In this document: piece by piece, positions 1-8,856 of the stretch
Layout of the letters: each line of letters opens with the position of its first letter
Position numbering within the stretch: position 1 is the stretch's first letter
Source of the DNA: Nitrospira tepida
GTDB taxonomy: Bacteria > Nitrospirota > Nitrospiria > Nitrospirales > Nitrospiraceae
Reading direction: 5' to 3'
DNA: 64,000 bases
Assembly: GCF_947241125.1 (NCBI RefSeq)
Contig: NZ_OX365700.1
Location: 1,550,001 to 1,614,000, forward strand
The notes under the pieces: generated by a model
Seen by the model: the letters and a program-made list of their open reading frames with translations, nothing else
Database searches by the model: none
Told to the model about the DNA's origin: nothing
Program-made: the position numbers and the translations under genes

Positions 1-546
1 CTCGCGGAGACTCAACGGCAACCGCCGGCGTTTTGGGAATCGGTGAGCCTCTTGAGGCACGGCACCAGGCCGGTCGTGGGCGTCACCTGGGATGATGCCG
101 CCGCCTACTGCACGTGGAGAGGGGCTCGGCTGCCCACGGAAGCCGAATGGGAGAAGGCCGCGAGAGGGACGGATGAGCGCCGCTACCCCTGGGGCAATCA
201 GAAGCCGACTTCGGACCTGGCCAATTTTGCGTTGGGCGCCCGTTTCAGTTACGACCAGGTTTTGCTCCCCGTCGGACAGTTCCCCAAGGGCAAGAGTCCC
301 TATGGCGTGCTGGACATGGCGGGAAACGTCTGGGAATGGGTCTCCGATTGGTATTTGGGGAATTATTACGAAATGAGCCCGGTGAGGAACCCGGCGGGGC
401 CCGAGCAGGGGCAATTCAAGGTCCTGCGCGGCGGTTCCTGGTCCGACTTGCCGAAATATCTCCTCACCTATGGCCGGTTCAAGCTGTCGCCGAACACGCG
501 AAACAGTTTCACCGGCTTTCGCTGCGCCAAATCGGCCGCGTCTTGA
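1..546 (+). CDS. SUMF1/formylglycine-generating-enzyme-like domain protein, 5' truncated
   Basis: The reading frame is open to the left edge, so only the C-terminal part (about 181 residues) is present; the in-frame GTG at 43 need not be the real start. The sequence shows the SUMF1/FGE signature: [55 protein letters not shown] and a terminal GFRC. This fold is found in formylglycine-generating enzymes, in EgtB/PvdO-like oxidoreductases and in many non-catalytic sensor proteins. Because the N-terminal part is missing, the partner domain and catalytic status cannot be decided. Family assignment is firm; exact function is open. Confidence 0.85.
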   Translation, partial: LAETQRQPPAFWESVSLLRHGTRPVVGVTWDDAAAYCTWRGARLPTEAEWEKAARGTDERRYPWGNQKPTSDLANFALGARFSYDQVLLPVGQFPKGKSPYGVLDMAGNVWEWVSDWYLGNYYEMSPVRNPAGPEQGQFKVLRGGSWSDLPKYLLTYGRFKLSPNTRNSFTGFRCAKSAAS

Positions 547-623
547 GGCAGCTCTCGCCCATCGTCGTGTCGGACCATTCAAGGCAGCGGGGTTGCGGAG
601 GCGGGTGAATGGCAGCTTGATGG

Positions 624-1403
624 CTAGGACAGATGCCTGACCATCCACTCGGCGATCGCGCGCGTCATGGCGGTGAAATGTTCTCCGGCCGTGAATCCAT
701 GGTCGGCGCCCGGCACCACGAGCAGGTGCTTGGGGCCTGACAACGAATCGAGCAGCCGTTCGCTCTGTTGCACCGGCACCAATTCATCGCGGTCGCCGTG
801 GACGATCAAGGTGGGCACGGCGATCCCTGTGGCTGCGCAATATCCATCGTAGAGCCGGCACTCCTCGTAAAAACGATACCGGAGCCTGATGCGGCCGGAA
901 CCGCCGGTCACGTCGGGCATCGTGTTGCTTCGCCGCCATTCGTCCAACCCGTCTGAGCCGAACTCCAACTGCAACATGGACGGAAAGTCCGGCACCGGAC
1001 ATTTCAAGGCGAGACAGCGTAATGCCGGTTCACTTGAGGCGGCCTCGGAAGCGGCCAGCAGCGCGATGAGCCCGCCGAAGCTGGAGCCGACCAACCCGAG
1101 GCGACGAAAACCTCGTGCGGCCGCCCAGGCCAAGGCGGCCTTGGCTTGATCGAGGGCCAGGCCCACGGTGATGTCCTCGAACGGACCTTCGCTCTCCCCT
1201 TGGCCGAAAAAGTCGAACCGGAACGTGGCGATGTGTCGTTCAATCAGGAGCCTCGTGAGCGCCTTGTTCGTCGAGCTGTTCTTGCTGGACAGGAAGCCGT
1301 GGCAGAGCAGGGCCACTCGATCCGTCGGCGAGGAGGGAACGGTCAGGATGGCCGCAATCTTATGGCCGGCCTGGTCCGTGAAGAAGTGCGATGTTTCGTT
1401 CAT
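624..1403 (-). CDS. alpha/beta hydrolase (serine hydrolase)
   Basis: A 259-residue cytosolic protein with no signal peptide. Visible alpha/beta-hydrolase features are the oxyanion-hole segment LLCHGFLSSK near residue 33, the nucleophile elbow GSSFGG near residue 107, the acid in VHGDRDELVP and the catalytic His in GADHGF near the C-terminus. The arrangement resembles small peptidase- or esterase-like hydrolases (S9/YqiA-type). The substrate cannot be inferred. It is convergent with the SUMF1-domain gene and lies downstream of the membrane-protein gene on the same strand, with a gap of about 50 bp. Confidence 0.85.
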   Translation of the reverse strand: MNETSHFFTDQAGHKIAAILTVPSSPTDRVALLCHGFLSSKNSSTNKALTRLLIERHIATFRFDFFGQGESEGPFEDITVGLALDQAKAALAWAAARGFRRLGLVGSSFGGLIALLAASEAASSEPALRCLALKCPVPDFPSMLQLEFGSDGLDEWRRSNTMPDVTGGSGRIRLRYRFYEECRLYDGYCAATGIAVPTLIVHGDRDELVPVQQSERLLDSLSGPKHLLVVPGADHGFTAGEHFTAMTRAIAEWMVRHLS

Positions 1404-1455
1404 GGGTTGGGTGCAGGATGGCGGATCATGAATGGAATGGGACGACGGTCGCTCC

Positions 1456-2736
1456 CTATTCAGGGGGCCGGTGGCCCAGCAGCAGGCCGATCTTGACCGT
1501 CAGGATCGTCAGGCTGATCAACAGCAGGCCAAGCGTGATCCACATGGCCTGTTGGATTGGAGCCTCTGCGAGCGAATAGCGCCAGGTCAGGGATGCGACC
1601 AACAGCAGGCCGAGCGTGCCAAGGCAGAGGGTGGCAACCTGCAGGGCGTGCCATCGTTCCGTGACGGGAGTGAAGCTGGCCAGATAGGGCCCTCGCTTCT
1701 TGGCGCTGGCCAGTCGTCGGGAGGCCAGGATCTCCGGCAATAGAACGATCGAACCAGCAAACAGGGTCTGCGCGAAAAAACCCAGGAAGGCCAGGTGCGT
1801 GTAGGCGATCAGGTGCAGGCTGCCGAAGGGGGCCACCGGCTGCTCTCCCAGTGAATTGAGCGAGACCAGAAGCCCGCCCGCGATCGCGAGCAGCAGAAAA
1901 CAAGAGGCCAAGACCAGTTGATCCGCTGCCGCATGGCGCGGCTCCGACGCACTCTTCCAGAAGCGGATCATCGACCAGAGGTAGAGCAGGGCGCCGGCCA
2001 GCAGAATGGTCCCGGCTGTTATCTGAAGCGGGACCAGGGCCAGGCCGAACCCGGCGAGGAGGACGGCCATGCCTCCAAGGAACAAGGCCGAGCAGAGGCG
2101 CGAGAGCCGGTCGTGCCCCGCACTCTTTGTTGTTAGAAGCGGCGCCAGGTGCAGAGTCAGGCCGACCAGGGTGACCACGACAAACAAGGACAGGGTCAGT
2201 TGAATATGGGCGAACCGTACCCGAGCGACAAAGGCGGCCGGGATCAGGCCAAAGCAAATGGCCGCTCCCCCGCCGCTGCCGAGGAGCAGGCCTGCCAGCG
2301 AGGAGCCGTAGTAGAGCGACGGCGAGGGGAACAGGCCGTGATGGTTCTTGGCCAGACGCAGGGCGTCGCTCAGAAGAGTCAGCACCGGGATCAAGGCGAA
2401 CAGGCCTGCGATTCCGACAGCGACCCTGTGGGATAATCCAAAGCCGATCAGCATGCCCAGGGTTCCCCCATTGAGGAAAACATAAAGTCCCGGACGGGCG
2501 GCAGGGCGCTGCCGGCCGGACGGCAAGGTCGGCGGCAGCCAATGGAGCAGCGCGCCGATCAACATCTGGAGCAGGCCGCCGACCAGCGCGGCGTGGACGT
2601 GGATGAGACGGAGCGAGGCCGGCAGGGAGGTGCCGCGGACCAGTCCGATATAGAGCGCGAACCCGAGCAGCGCGGACAGCACCAGCCAGGCCAATCCGGT
2701 GAGCAGAAAGGCCAATGGCCCCAGCGCCCCCTTCAT
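1456..2736 (-). CDS. polytopic membrane protein, haem-copper oxidase subunit I-like / NnrS-like
   Basis: A protein of 426 residues with about 12 hydrophobic segments. Several helices carry histidines in a pattern reminiscent of cbb3-type oxidase subunit I or NnrS-type haem/copper membrane proteins (HVHAALVGG near residue 45, HIQLTLSLF near 185, YTHLAFLGFFAQ near 315). The full set of haem ligands was not verified, so electron-transfer activity is only an inference. Its start codon overlaps the thiD stop by 4 nt (ATGA), which implies translational coupling. An alternative is an uncharacterised transporter-like protein. Confidence 0.5.
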   Translation of the reverse strand: MKGALGPLAFLLTGLAWLVLSALLGFALYIGLVRGTSLPASLRLIHVHAALVGGLLQMLIGALLHWLPPTLPSGRQRPAARPGLYVFLNGGTLGMLIGFGLSHRVAVGIAGLFALIPVLTLLSDALRLAKNHHGLFPSPSLYYGSSLAGLLLGSGGGAAICFGLIPAAFVARVRFAHIQLTLSLFVVVTLVGLTLHLAPLLTTKSAGHDRLSRLCSALFLGGMAVLLAGFGLALVPLQITAGTILLAGALLYLWSMIRFWKSASEPRHAAADQLVLASCFLLLAIAGGLLVSLNSLGEQPVAPFGSLHLIAYTHLAFLGFFAQTLFAGSIVLLPEILASRRLASAKKRGPYLASFTPVTERWHALQVATLCLGTLGLLLVASLTWRYSLAEAPIQQAMWITLGLLLISLTILTVKIGLLLGHRPPE

Positions 2737-3542
2737 TGAGCGCCGTTCCCCTGAAGAAAGTAGAAGTGGTTGGTCGGCCCCTTGCCGTGACCGATGGCCA
2801 GACTGTGTCTGATGGCCTCCGTGACGTAGGTCTTCGCGGCTTGGACCGCGTCCGGCACGGATTTCCCCCTTGCCAGTTGCGCGGTGATCGCCGAGGCAAA
2901 GGTGCAGCCGGTGCCGTGCGTATGGGTCGTGTCGATGAACTCGCCCTTGTAGATCTGGAAGAACCGGCCGTCGTACAAGAGGTCCGTGCCCCGTTCTGCG
3001 ATCAGATGACCGCCCTTGATAAGGACGTGGTGGCAGCCGAATTGGGCAATGACCTTGGCCGCACGCCTGGCGTCGGCCAGGGTTTTGATCTCGATGCCCG
3101 ACAACTGTTGCGCCTCGTGAACGTTGGGCGTCACGAGCAGCGCCAACGGAAAGAGATCTTTGGTCAGGGCCTCCACGGCCTCGGGCTTCAACAGAGCCTG
3201 GCCGCTCTTGGAGATCATGACCGGGTCCACGACGAGCTGCCCGACTTGCTGCGGCTTGAGCAGGCGGACCACCGTGGAAATGACGGCCGCGGAGGACAAC
3301 ATGCCGGTCTTCACGGCCGCGATCTCAAAGTCGTCGAACACGGCATCCAACTGCGCGGCGATGATCGAGACGGGCAACTCGAACACGTCCGTGACTTCCT
3401 CCGTGTTCTGGGCCGTGACGGCCGTGATCACGGACAGGGCGAACACGCCGTTGGCGGACATGGCCTTGATGTCGCCTTGGATGCCGGCGCCGCCTCCCGA
3501 ATCGGACCCGGCGATGGTCAAGACCTGTTTCAACACGTTCAT
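2733..3542 (-). CDS. thiD: bifunctional hydroxymethylpyrimidine kinase/phosphomethylpyrimidine kinase
   Basis: ThiD phosphorylates HMP and HMP-phosphate to HMP-diphosphate for thiamine synthesis in the cytosol. The 269-residue length is normal. The N-terminus [20 protein letters not shown], the DPVMISKSG segment and the C-terminal anion-hole motif [10 protein letters not shown] are typical of the ribokinase-like ThiD family. AAGGA lies about 9 nt upstream of the ATG. The gene heads a two-gene unit with the following membrane protein (4-nt overlap). tenA, another thiamine gene, lies about 4.6 kb to the right on the same strand. Confidence 0.95.
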   Translation of the reverse strand: MNVLKQVLTIAGSDSGGGAGIQGDIKAMSANGVFALSVITAVTAQNTEEVTDVFELPVSIIAAQLDAVFDDFEIAAVKTGMLSSAAVISTVVRLLKPQQVGQLVVDPVMISKSGQALLKPEAVEALTKDLFPLALLVTPNVHEAQQLSGIEIKTLADARRAAKVIAQFGCHHVLIKGGHLIAERGTDLLYDGRFFQIYKGEFIDTTHTHGTGCTFASAITAQLARGKSVPDAVQAAKTYVTEAIRHSLAIGHGKGPTNHFYFLQGNGAQ

Positions 3543-3663
3543 GGGCTGTAGTCCTTGGTGATCGAAACAGACGGTTGCGCGGTCGGATTATGCAGAGCAG
3601 GCCATGCGATGCTCGACCTTCCGGATACGCAGAATCTGAAGTTCCGAACGAGTATCAGGGCAC

Positions 3664-3691
3664 ATTATACTCAGCGATATCGCGCTGTCCA
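3664..3691 (-). promoter_or_regulatory. sigma-70-type promoter for thiD
   Basis: On the minus strand TGGACA (3691-3686) is separated by 16 bp from a perfect TATAAT (3669-3664). Predicted transcription starts near 3657 and leaves a leader of about 115 nt before thiD. I looked for a TPP riboswitch in this leader and saw no CTGAGA or ACCTGA core. Confidence 0.6.
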
Positions 3692-3701
3692 GCGGAGGCC
3701 A

Positions 3702-4196
3702 TCACGGTTCTCGCGCGATCTCGACCCGCAGAATCGTGTTGCCCAGATAATGCAGGCGGACCAACAGCCCTTCGCGGATCACGCCCCCTTGGCTGGCCGG
3801 TTGATGGTAGCCGCCGGACGGCACGAAGTCGGAGTAATGGAAGCCCGCGCCGTTAACGAAGAAGGACTCGAAGCCGTGCCCGTCGTGCATCCGAAACTCA
3901 TAGTTGGAGACATGGCCCTCCACGACCTGTGTCTGTTGCCTCGCCAGGGCCTGGGTCAATCGGTAATGGTCCAGCACCTGCTTGAGACACCAGAAGAGGC
4001 CCATGATCATCAAGGCGATGCCGACGACTCGCCAGGAACGGGAGCTGCGGCAGAAGCGAAGCGCGAGGACGACCGCGCCCAGGACGAACCCGGTGGCCCC
4101 CACGATCAGGACCGGCCAGGGAAACGTCTGCCACGAAATCTCGAAGACGGTTTCGTAGGGCATGGGGTCGGGGAATCGTGAAACGTTAAGCGTCAA
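3702..4196 (-). CDS. small inner-membrane protein of unknown function
   Basis: About 164 residues. There are two hydrophobic segments near residues 27-47 and 57-73, followed by a soluble C-terminal domain of about 90 residues rich in aromatic residues and glycine (MHDGHGFESFFVNGAGF, LLVRLHYLGNTILRVEI). I do not recognise the family; the C-terminal part resembles small beta-rich DUF domains that face the periplasm. The first start falls in or next to a heptamer repeat, and the internal ATG at residue 12 (MPYETVFEIS) is a plausible alternative start. Confidence 0.6.
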   Translation of the reverse strand: MTLNVSRFPDPMPYETVFEISWQTFPWPVLIVGATGFVLGAVVLALRFCRSSRSWRVVGIALMIMGLFWCLKQVLDHYRLTQALARQQTQVVEGHVSNYEFRMHDGHGFESFFVNGAGFHYSDFVPSGGYHQPASQGGVIREGLLVRLHYLGNTILRVEIAREP

Positions 4197-4320
4197 TCGT
4201 CATTGGTCGCTCGCAAGACGTGAGGCGTGAAACGTGAGACGTAAGAGGAAAGACCGCGCAGATACCCACAGAGCTTGCGTTGTTCCTCTCGCGTCTGACG
4301 TCTCACCTTTGACGCGACGG
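4175..4320. repeat. inverted heptamer-arm intergenic element A
   Basis: Degenerate 7-bp units (cgtgagg, cgtgaaa, cgtgaga, cgtaaga) at about 4218-4251 face near-complementary units at about 4283-4315 across a short core. The transcript could fold into a long imperfect hairpin. The element lies between the membrane-protein gene and the recombinase stop codon. Confidence 0.65.
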
Positions 4321-4321
4321 G

Positions 4322-6472
4322 TCAGGGGGTAGCTTGCGCGTCGGGGGCCGGCAATGTCTCGCGCGGCGGGAGAATAAAGTCGCGCGGTTGGTTCACGAGG
4401 CGCCGCAGGAGGCGGCGGCCCAACTCGATGATCTCCGAACGTTGAACCTCGTAAGCCCGCAGCGCGGTCATCAACGACAGCAGAAAGCTCACGCCGAGGT
4501 TCAACACGAACATCGTCGCCACGCCAGCCATAGCCTTGAGAAACCACCCTTCGCGATACCACTCCACGTCGAGGGAGGCGCTGGCGAGCGCCAAGGTGCC
4601 GGTGGACAGCGTGACGTGTCGGACGTCGAGCGGCAGGCCGAAAAAGGCGCCGAGGGCGGGCGTCATCCCCAGCATCATCCCGAGGGAAATGTTGGTGCCC
4701 CAGCCGCCGATGTTGTGGGCAATGTGGTCGGCCAGCCGCTGGAGGCGCACGGCGCCGAGGCGGCTGCCCCATCGATGTTCCGCCAAGGCTTGCGGCAGCC
4801 GGTGATACACGGCCCAGTTTTCAATCCATCCGCCGGCGAGGCTGGACAGCCACAGGATCACGCCGGTCAGGGCGGCAAACATCACCGTGCCGCTGTCGAG
4901 CGGGCTGAGCGTGTGGTACACGTGCTCGGCCGCGTCGAAGTCCAGCAGCGGCCGGCCGACAATCACGCGCCAACAGCCGACCAGCGCATAAGCCGCCAGC
5001 GACACGACCACGACGTTGCTGACGGCGGCGGCAATTTGGGAATGCGAGATCTTGGTCATGAAGTCCACGATGCGGTCCAGCCGGGCCGATCCTCGCTGAT
5101 CGCGCATGATCGTGGCCAGGGTCGCCGCCGTCATCGCCGGCTGTTTCGTGGCCAACATCAAGCCGAAGGTTTGCATGAGCATGAAACTGACGGCGTAATT
5201 CAGCCCGTAGGCAAACCCTTCCAGAAACGGAGCCAGCGCCAATCCAAAGATCAGCATCTTGAAGGCCGCGGTGAACGAAGTCAGGATACCTCCGCCGGCC
5301 GCGGCCACCCAGATATGCCGATACTCCTCGCGGTCCTGCGCGATGTAGTGCTCGCCAGTCTGGCCGGACCGATCCACGATCTTTTTATGCAACAGCCTGG
5401 TGCTGGCCTTCGCGAGGTAGGAGGCGCTGCAATCCTGCAGGCTGGCCTGGATCAGATCGGTGAGAAAGGTGTGAAGGGTCATGGCGTATTGGTTGTCATC
5501 ACGGGCGGTGATGATGTCCAGCATGTTGTCCATGCGGCGCAGGCAGTATTGCAGCACGTCCAGCCCATACACGATATCGACGCTGACGCCGGTGGTTTCC
5601 AAGTGGCGCTGAATCCATCGCATTTCGTTCCGGCAAGCGGACAGCTCGCGCCGCCATTCCAGCGCGAGGGCCTCAAGCTCGCCGCCCTGCTGCCATGCCG
5701 TCACAAGCTGTTCGCTGAGCTGCGCCAGCCGGTAGAAGGGAGAGAGCGTGACCTCGTCCGGACGATGGCTTCGAGCGCGCAATTTTTCCGAGAGGCCTTG
5801 GCCTTGCACCCGGATGGCCAACAGGCGAAACCCGTCGGCAAAGGCCTTGCGAAGCGCCTTCACCTGCTCCGGCGTGGACCGGGGCGTCAAGGCGCGAACG
5901 ATGCGGGCGAACAGCGGGGGCGGAATGTCCGAGAACCACTGGACTTCGACCGGGTGGCGATACTGGCGCTGGAGGAGATGCGAGAGGTCCCGGTCGTTGC
6001 GAAGCGTCGGGAGGATCTTCCGCACCACCCGGTCGGCGAATTCGACCACGAAGCCCCGGTCGCAGGGCAGGCCAGACTCGCCGAACAGGGTGACCGCATT
6101 CGTTTCCTGGAGGATGTTATCGATCGCGTCCTGGACGCGAGCGCGGACTTCCGGGACCCGTTCCAGCACGTCGAGCAGCAACTCCCAATAGAGGTAGGCC
6201 TCCCGCCACTTCATGCGGATGCCGAGGAGGCGGATGCTCGAACTAGTACCCAGGCGAGTCCAGTGAATCAGGCGGAGCCAGGCATCCAATCGCTCGGCCA
6301 GCGAGGGGGCGGTGACGAATGCCTGAAGGTGATCGGCCAACGCCCGCTTGGCCTCGTTTTCTTCGCTCTGCGGCCCGAAGAACGCAAGCACTTGCTCGCG
6401 CACCGACGGTAGGCCTGACGGTGGCGCCGCATCAGCGGAAGTGGTCGAAGACGAGGGCGATGAGGTCGTCAT
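4322..6472 (-). CDS. Gcr-type site-specific recombinase family membrane protein (PF10136)
   Basis: A protein of 716 residues matching in length and organisation the family annotated as site-specific recombinase after gonococcal gcr. The N-terminal 370 residues are soluble and helical, with segments such as LIHWTRLGTSSSIRLLGIRMKW and FVVEFADRVVRKILPTLRNDRDL. A polytopic part follows (hydrophobic stretches near 395-440, 485-510, 535-560 and 630-660), including GSRLGAVRLQRLADHI and NLGVSFLLSLMTALRA. No tyrosine or serine recombinase catalytic motif was found, so recombinase activity is family annotation only. It is the nearest candidate in the window for any role in DNA rearrangement. Confidence 0.75.
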   Translation of the reverse strand: MTTSSPSSSTTSADAAPPSGLPSVREQVLAFFGPQSEENEAKRALADHLQAFVTAPSLAERLDAWLRLIHWTRLGTSSSIRLLGIRMKWREAYLYWELLLDVLERVPEVRARVQDAIDNILQETNAVTLFGESGLPCDRGFVVEFADRVVRKILPTLRNDRDLSHLLQRQYRHPVEVQWFSDIPPPLFARIVRALTPRSTPEQVKALRKAFADGFRLLAIRVQGQGLSEKLRARSHRPDEVTLSPFYRLAQLSEQLVTAWQQGGELEALALEWRRELSACRNEMRWIQRHLETTGVSVDIVYGLDVLQYCLRRMDNMLDIITARDDNQYAMTLHTFLTDLIQASLQDCSASYLAKASTRLLHKKIVDRSGQTGEHYIAQDREEYRHIWVAAAGGGILTSFTAAFKMLIFGLALAPFLEGFAYGLNYAVSFMLMQTFGLMLATKQPAMTAATLATIMRDQRGSARLDRIVDFMTKISHSQIAAAVSNVVVVSLAAYALVGCWRVIVGRPLLDFDAAEHVYHTLSPLDSGTVMFAALTGVILWLSSLAGGWIENWAVYHRLPQALAEHRWGSRLGAVRLQRLADHIAHNIGGWGTNISLGMMLGMTPALGAFFGLPLDVRHVTLSTGTLALASASLDVEWYREGWFLKAMAGVATMFVLNLGVSFLLSLMTALRAYEVQRSEIIELGRRLLRRLVNQPRDFILPPRETLPAPDAQATP

Positions 6473-6708
6473 GGCTCAAGGAAGAACGAACGACTCGGCT
6501 ACGTTCCCGAAGTCGATATCGGCGGTTTGAGGTTACCATACTCGGCCGCCGGCAGGACAAGGGGTGGGCGGTGGAAACACACTCCTCCTAAACGCGCGGC
6601 AGAGGCTGGTGGGCGAACGCTTCAGTGAACAAGCGAGCAATGCAAGTTTGGTTCACGGTCAGCAGCAACGGCGAGACAGGCGGTGGCCTGCAATGGGCCG
6701 GGTGTGGC

Positions 6709-7974
6709 TCACGAGCGAGCCTGCATCACTTGTTGAATCCGCGTCAGCTCCCGCCGAGCCTGTTCTCGAATCTGCGGCCGAGTAAACCGCCTTTCTTCCT
6801 GTAGGGATTTCAGGAGAGCGTCCGCGACGATCTTGTTGCCGAGCGGGGAGAGATGGCCCCAGGTGCCGACCGTCAGGTCTTCCGTCTTGACCCGTCGGTC
6901 GTACTGAATAAAGGCATCGAGGACGTCGATGTGGCGATACCCCTTGGCCTTGAAGACATCGAGGAGCGGTTCATAGCGGCGCGGCGCTTGACGATGGTAT
7001 CGATCGAGATCGCCAAGGTCAGGATAAATCAGGATCACCGGGAGCGATTGGTGAGTTAAGGCCTCACGATAAAATGCGTCGAAGATCTTCACGGTCAGCG
7101 CAAATGCCTCTGAATGGACGTTGTACATGCCGTCGGCGCGGAAGATTCCATCCCATCGGGTGCTTGCGGCATGCCAAGCCATGCGGGCCAGGCGCACACT
7201 GCGAAGCCAATCGAAAGGGCTGGGGTGGTAGTGCGTTCGGTAGAAATAGTCATCATGCCCGATCTCCGCAAGCACCTCCCGATCATGAGTCAGTAGCCGC
7301 TCATATGAAGACACGGTCGAAAGAGGGTTCGGGAGCAGGACCAGTTCCGCCTCTCGCACGACAAACCGCGGCTTCGTGAAGAGGTGGGACCAATATAAGC
7401 GATGATAGAACGGGCGGAAGACGTTCACATTCCGGCGGATATTCTCCGACATGAACCCGATGACCACGATGTCGGAGCCGAAGCGGGCTCCCTCGGTGTG
7501 ATAGCGCAGGTAGGCTTGATCGAGGCCATAGGCGGGAACCGCGAAGTTCAACACCTCCAGTCGAGGATCACTGCGGCCGAGCTGCTCCTCCCAGGTATCG
7601 CGATCGAGGACCTCGCTGCCGAACGTAAACGAGTCCCCGAAGGCGGAGATCCGAAGGATATCGGGCGCCGGCTCTAGAGTGTATTCCCTCTTGCCCCGGA
7701 TTCCCTGACTGTTGCTCGTAAAGTCCTGCGTTGTGTTGGCCTTTGGCACAGTCCATCCCAAGGTTGGATGATGACTGCCGAACGTACCGGCCGTTCGGTA
7801 TTCGTCGAGGCGGAGGCGAAGGCGTGTCCGCTGTTCGTCGGACAATGAGGCGCTCAGGGGAGCATAGGAGATACCAAAGGTCGAGAGCACATAAAGCGCG
7901 AGGTACGACATGCCCTCAAGCGAAGCAAAAAGCAGCAGGCAGGTCAGGAGTGAGGTGGTGATTAGCCTTCGCAT
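6709..7974 (-). CDS. SGNH/GDSL-hydrolase-like protein with N-terminal membrane anchor
   Basis: The 421-residue protein starts with a hydrophobic segment (residues 5-33) that would place the rest outside the cytoplasm. Block I of SGNH hydrolases is visible as SAFGDSFTFGSEV near residue 110, with Ser as the presumed nucleophile. An Asn-containing block (NFAVPAYGLDQAYLRYH) follows, and a C-terminal GHLSPLGN gives the block V His. Such proteins often deacylate or transfer acyl groups on cell-surface glycans, but no glycan gene cluster is nearby. The gene is monocistronic in this window. Confidence 0.7.
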   Translation of the reverse strand: MRRLITTSLLTCLLLFASLEGMSYLALYVLSTFGISYAPLSASLSDEQRTRLRLRLDEYRTAGTFGSHHPTLGWTVPKANTTQDFTSNSQGIRGKREYTLEPAPDILRISAFGDSFTFGSEVLDRDTWEEQLGRSDPRLEVLNFAVPAYGLDQAYLRYHTEGARFGSDIVVIGFMSENIRRNVNVFRPFYHRLYWSHLFTKPRFVVREAELVLLPNPLSTVSSYERLLTHDREVLAEIGHDDYFYRTHYHPSPFDWLRSVRLARMAWHAASTRWDGIFRADGMYNVHSEAFALTVKIFDAFYREALTHQSLPVILIYPDLGDLDRYHRQAPRRYEPLLDVFKAKGYRHIDVLDAFIQYDRRVKTEDLTVGTWGHLSPLGNKIVADALLKSLQEERRFTRPQIREQARRELTRIQQVMQARS

Positions 7975-8040
7975 GCGCTGGTCGATAGGTCGACTCTACC
8001 TCCCTGGCCCTTGTTACGCTAAGGTTGGGACAGAAGGCTC

Positions 8041-8061
8041 GCGACGCGTCCGTTGCGTCGC
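8041..8061. terminator. candidate hairpin between tenA and the SGNH gene
   Basis: GCGACGC (8041-8047) and GCGTCGC (8055-8061) form a perfect 7-bp stem with a 7-nt loop. It lies about 87 nt downstream of the tenA stop on the minus strand and has no obvious T-run. It may be a terminator or a processing hairpin. Confidence 0.3.
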
Positions 8062-8147
8062 CACTCTAGGAGGTGTCCTTCCATGTCCCGTCATCCTGCG
8101 GCCTCTGCGAGCGCGCGAGACGATCCTGCCCTTACCCGTTCCACTCC

Positions 8148-8816
8148 TCAGACCGGCCATTCCTCCTCCGTCCATGCCATCTCCCAAAACATCCACTCAT
8201 AGCGCGAGCTGATCACGAAAGCTTCCTCCATGCGGCGACGTTCTTCGCGTCCGGCTGTCTTGGCCCATTGGTCCACCTTGGCCCGCATCCAGCGTTGCAC
8301 CTCCGCAAATTCGGGCGAGGCATAGAGCATCAGCCAGTTGCGATAGGGATGGCTCTTCTTGGGCGGGCCCTGTTTGAGCAGGTGCTGGCCGACCACGCAA
8401 TAGATCCAGGCGCAGGGGAGAGCGACGACCGCGATCTCGCAGGCGGAGCCGGCTGCCGCCACCGCAAGCATGTGGCGGGTATAGGCGTAATTGGTCGGTG
8501 CCATCGGCACGGAGGTCATTTGCGTAGCCGTCATCTTCCACTGTTTACCGTAACTTTCATGAAGGCTCCGTTCCACGACGATCGTCTCTTCCGACAGCTT
8601 GGTGAAGCGCAGAGCTGATTCCGAATCGGGAGCCCGTTGCGCGCCGGCCGCAAAGACGCGGGCGAGGTCGCTGAGAAACCGAGCGTCCTGCAGGATGTAG
8701 TAGCGGAACTTCCGCTCGGGCAACGTGCCGTTCCCCAACGCGACAACGAACGGATGGCGGAGTTGCGCTTTCCAGATGGGCTCGGCCAGTTTGCGCAAGT
8801 GAGCTGAAAACGACAT
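8148..8816 (-). CDS. tenA: TenA-family aminopyrimidine aminohydrolase / thiaminase II
   Basis: TenA salvages thiamine breakdown products by hydrolysing aminomethylpyrimidine to HMP, the substrate of ThiD. The 222-residue length is typical. The Cys of VVALPCAWIY near residue 142 matches the catalytic cysteine segment of TenA, and RYEWMFWEMAW near the C-terminus carries the conserved acidic residue. The start is an ATG at 8816 with an upstream heptamer stretch. thiD is nearby but not adjacent. No TPP riboswitch was recognised upstream. Confidence 0.9.
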   Translation of the reverse strand: MSFSAHLRKLAEPIWKAQLRHPFVVALGNGTLPERKFRYYILQDARFLSDLARVFAAGAQRAPDSESALRFTKLSEETIVVERSLHESYGKQWKMTATQMTSVPMAPTNYAYTRHMLAVAAAGSACEIAVVALPCAWIYCVVGQHLLKQGPPKKSHPYRNWLMLYASPEFAEVQRWMRAKVDQWAKTAGREERRRMEEAFVISSRYEWMFWEMAWTEEEWPV

Positions 8817-8823
8817 GAATGAC

Positions 8824-8856
8824 TCCCGCTTAACGAATGACGTTTGACGGTTTTAG
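8824..8856. repeat. single heptamer arm (element B)
   Basis: Units acgaatg, acgtttg and acggttt lie between the tenA start and the transhydrogenase stop. Only one arm is evident here. Confidence 0.5.

Noticed and set aside
1456-2899. 479-codon minus-strand frame overlapping the membrane-protein gene in another frame
   Set aside because: Arg/Pro-rich shadow; the overlapping frame has clear membrane helices and couples to thiD by ATGA.
3543-3700. TPP riboswitch upstream of thiD, also considered before tenA
   Set aside because: The conserved CTGAGA and ACCTGA core elements are not seen in either leader.
4334-6412. 692-codon plus-strand frame opposite the recombinase gene
   Set aside because: Antisense shadow in GC-rich DNA; biased composition with no domain, and the minus-strand gene is clearly a family member.
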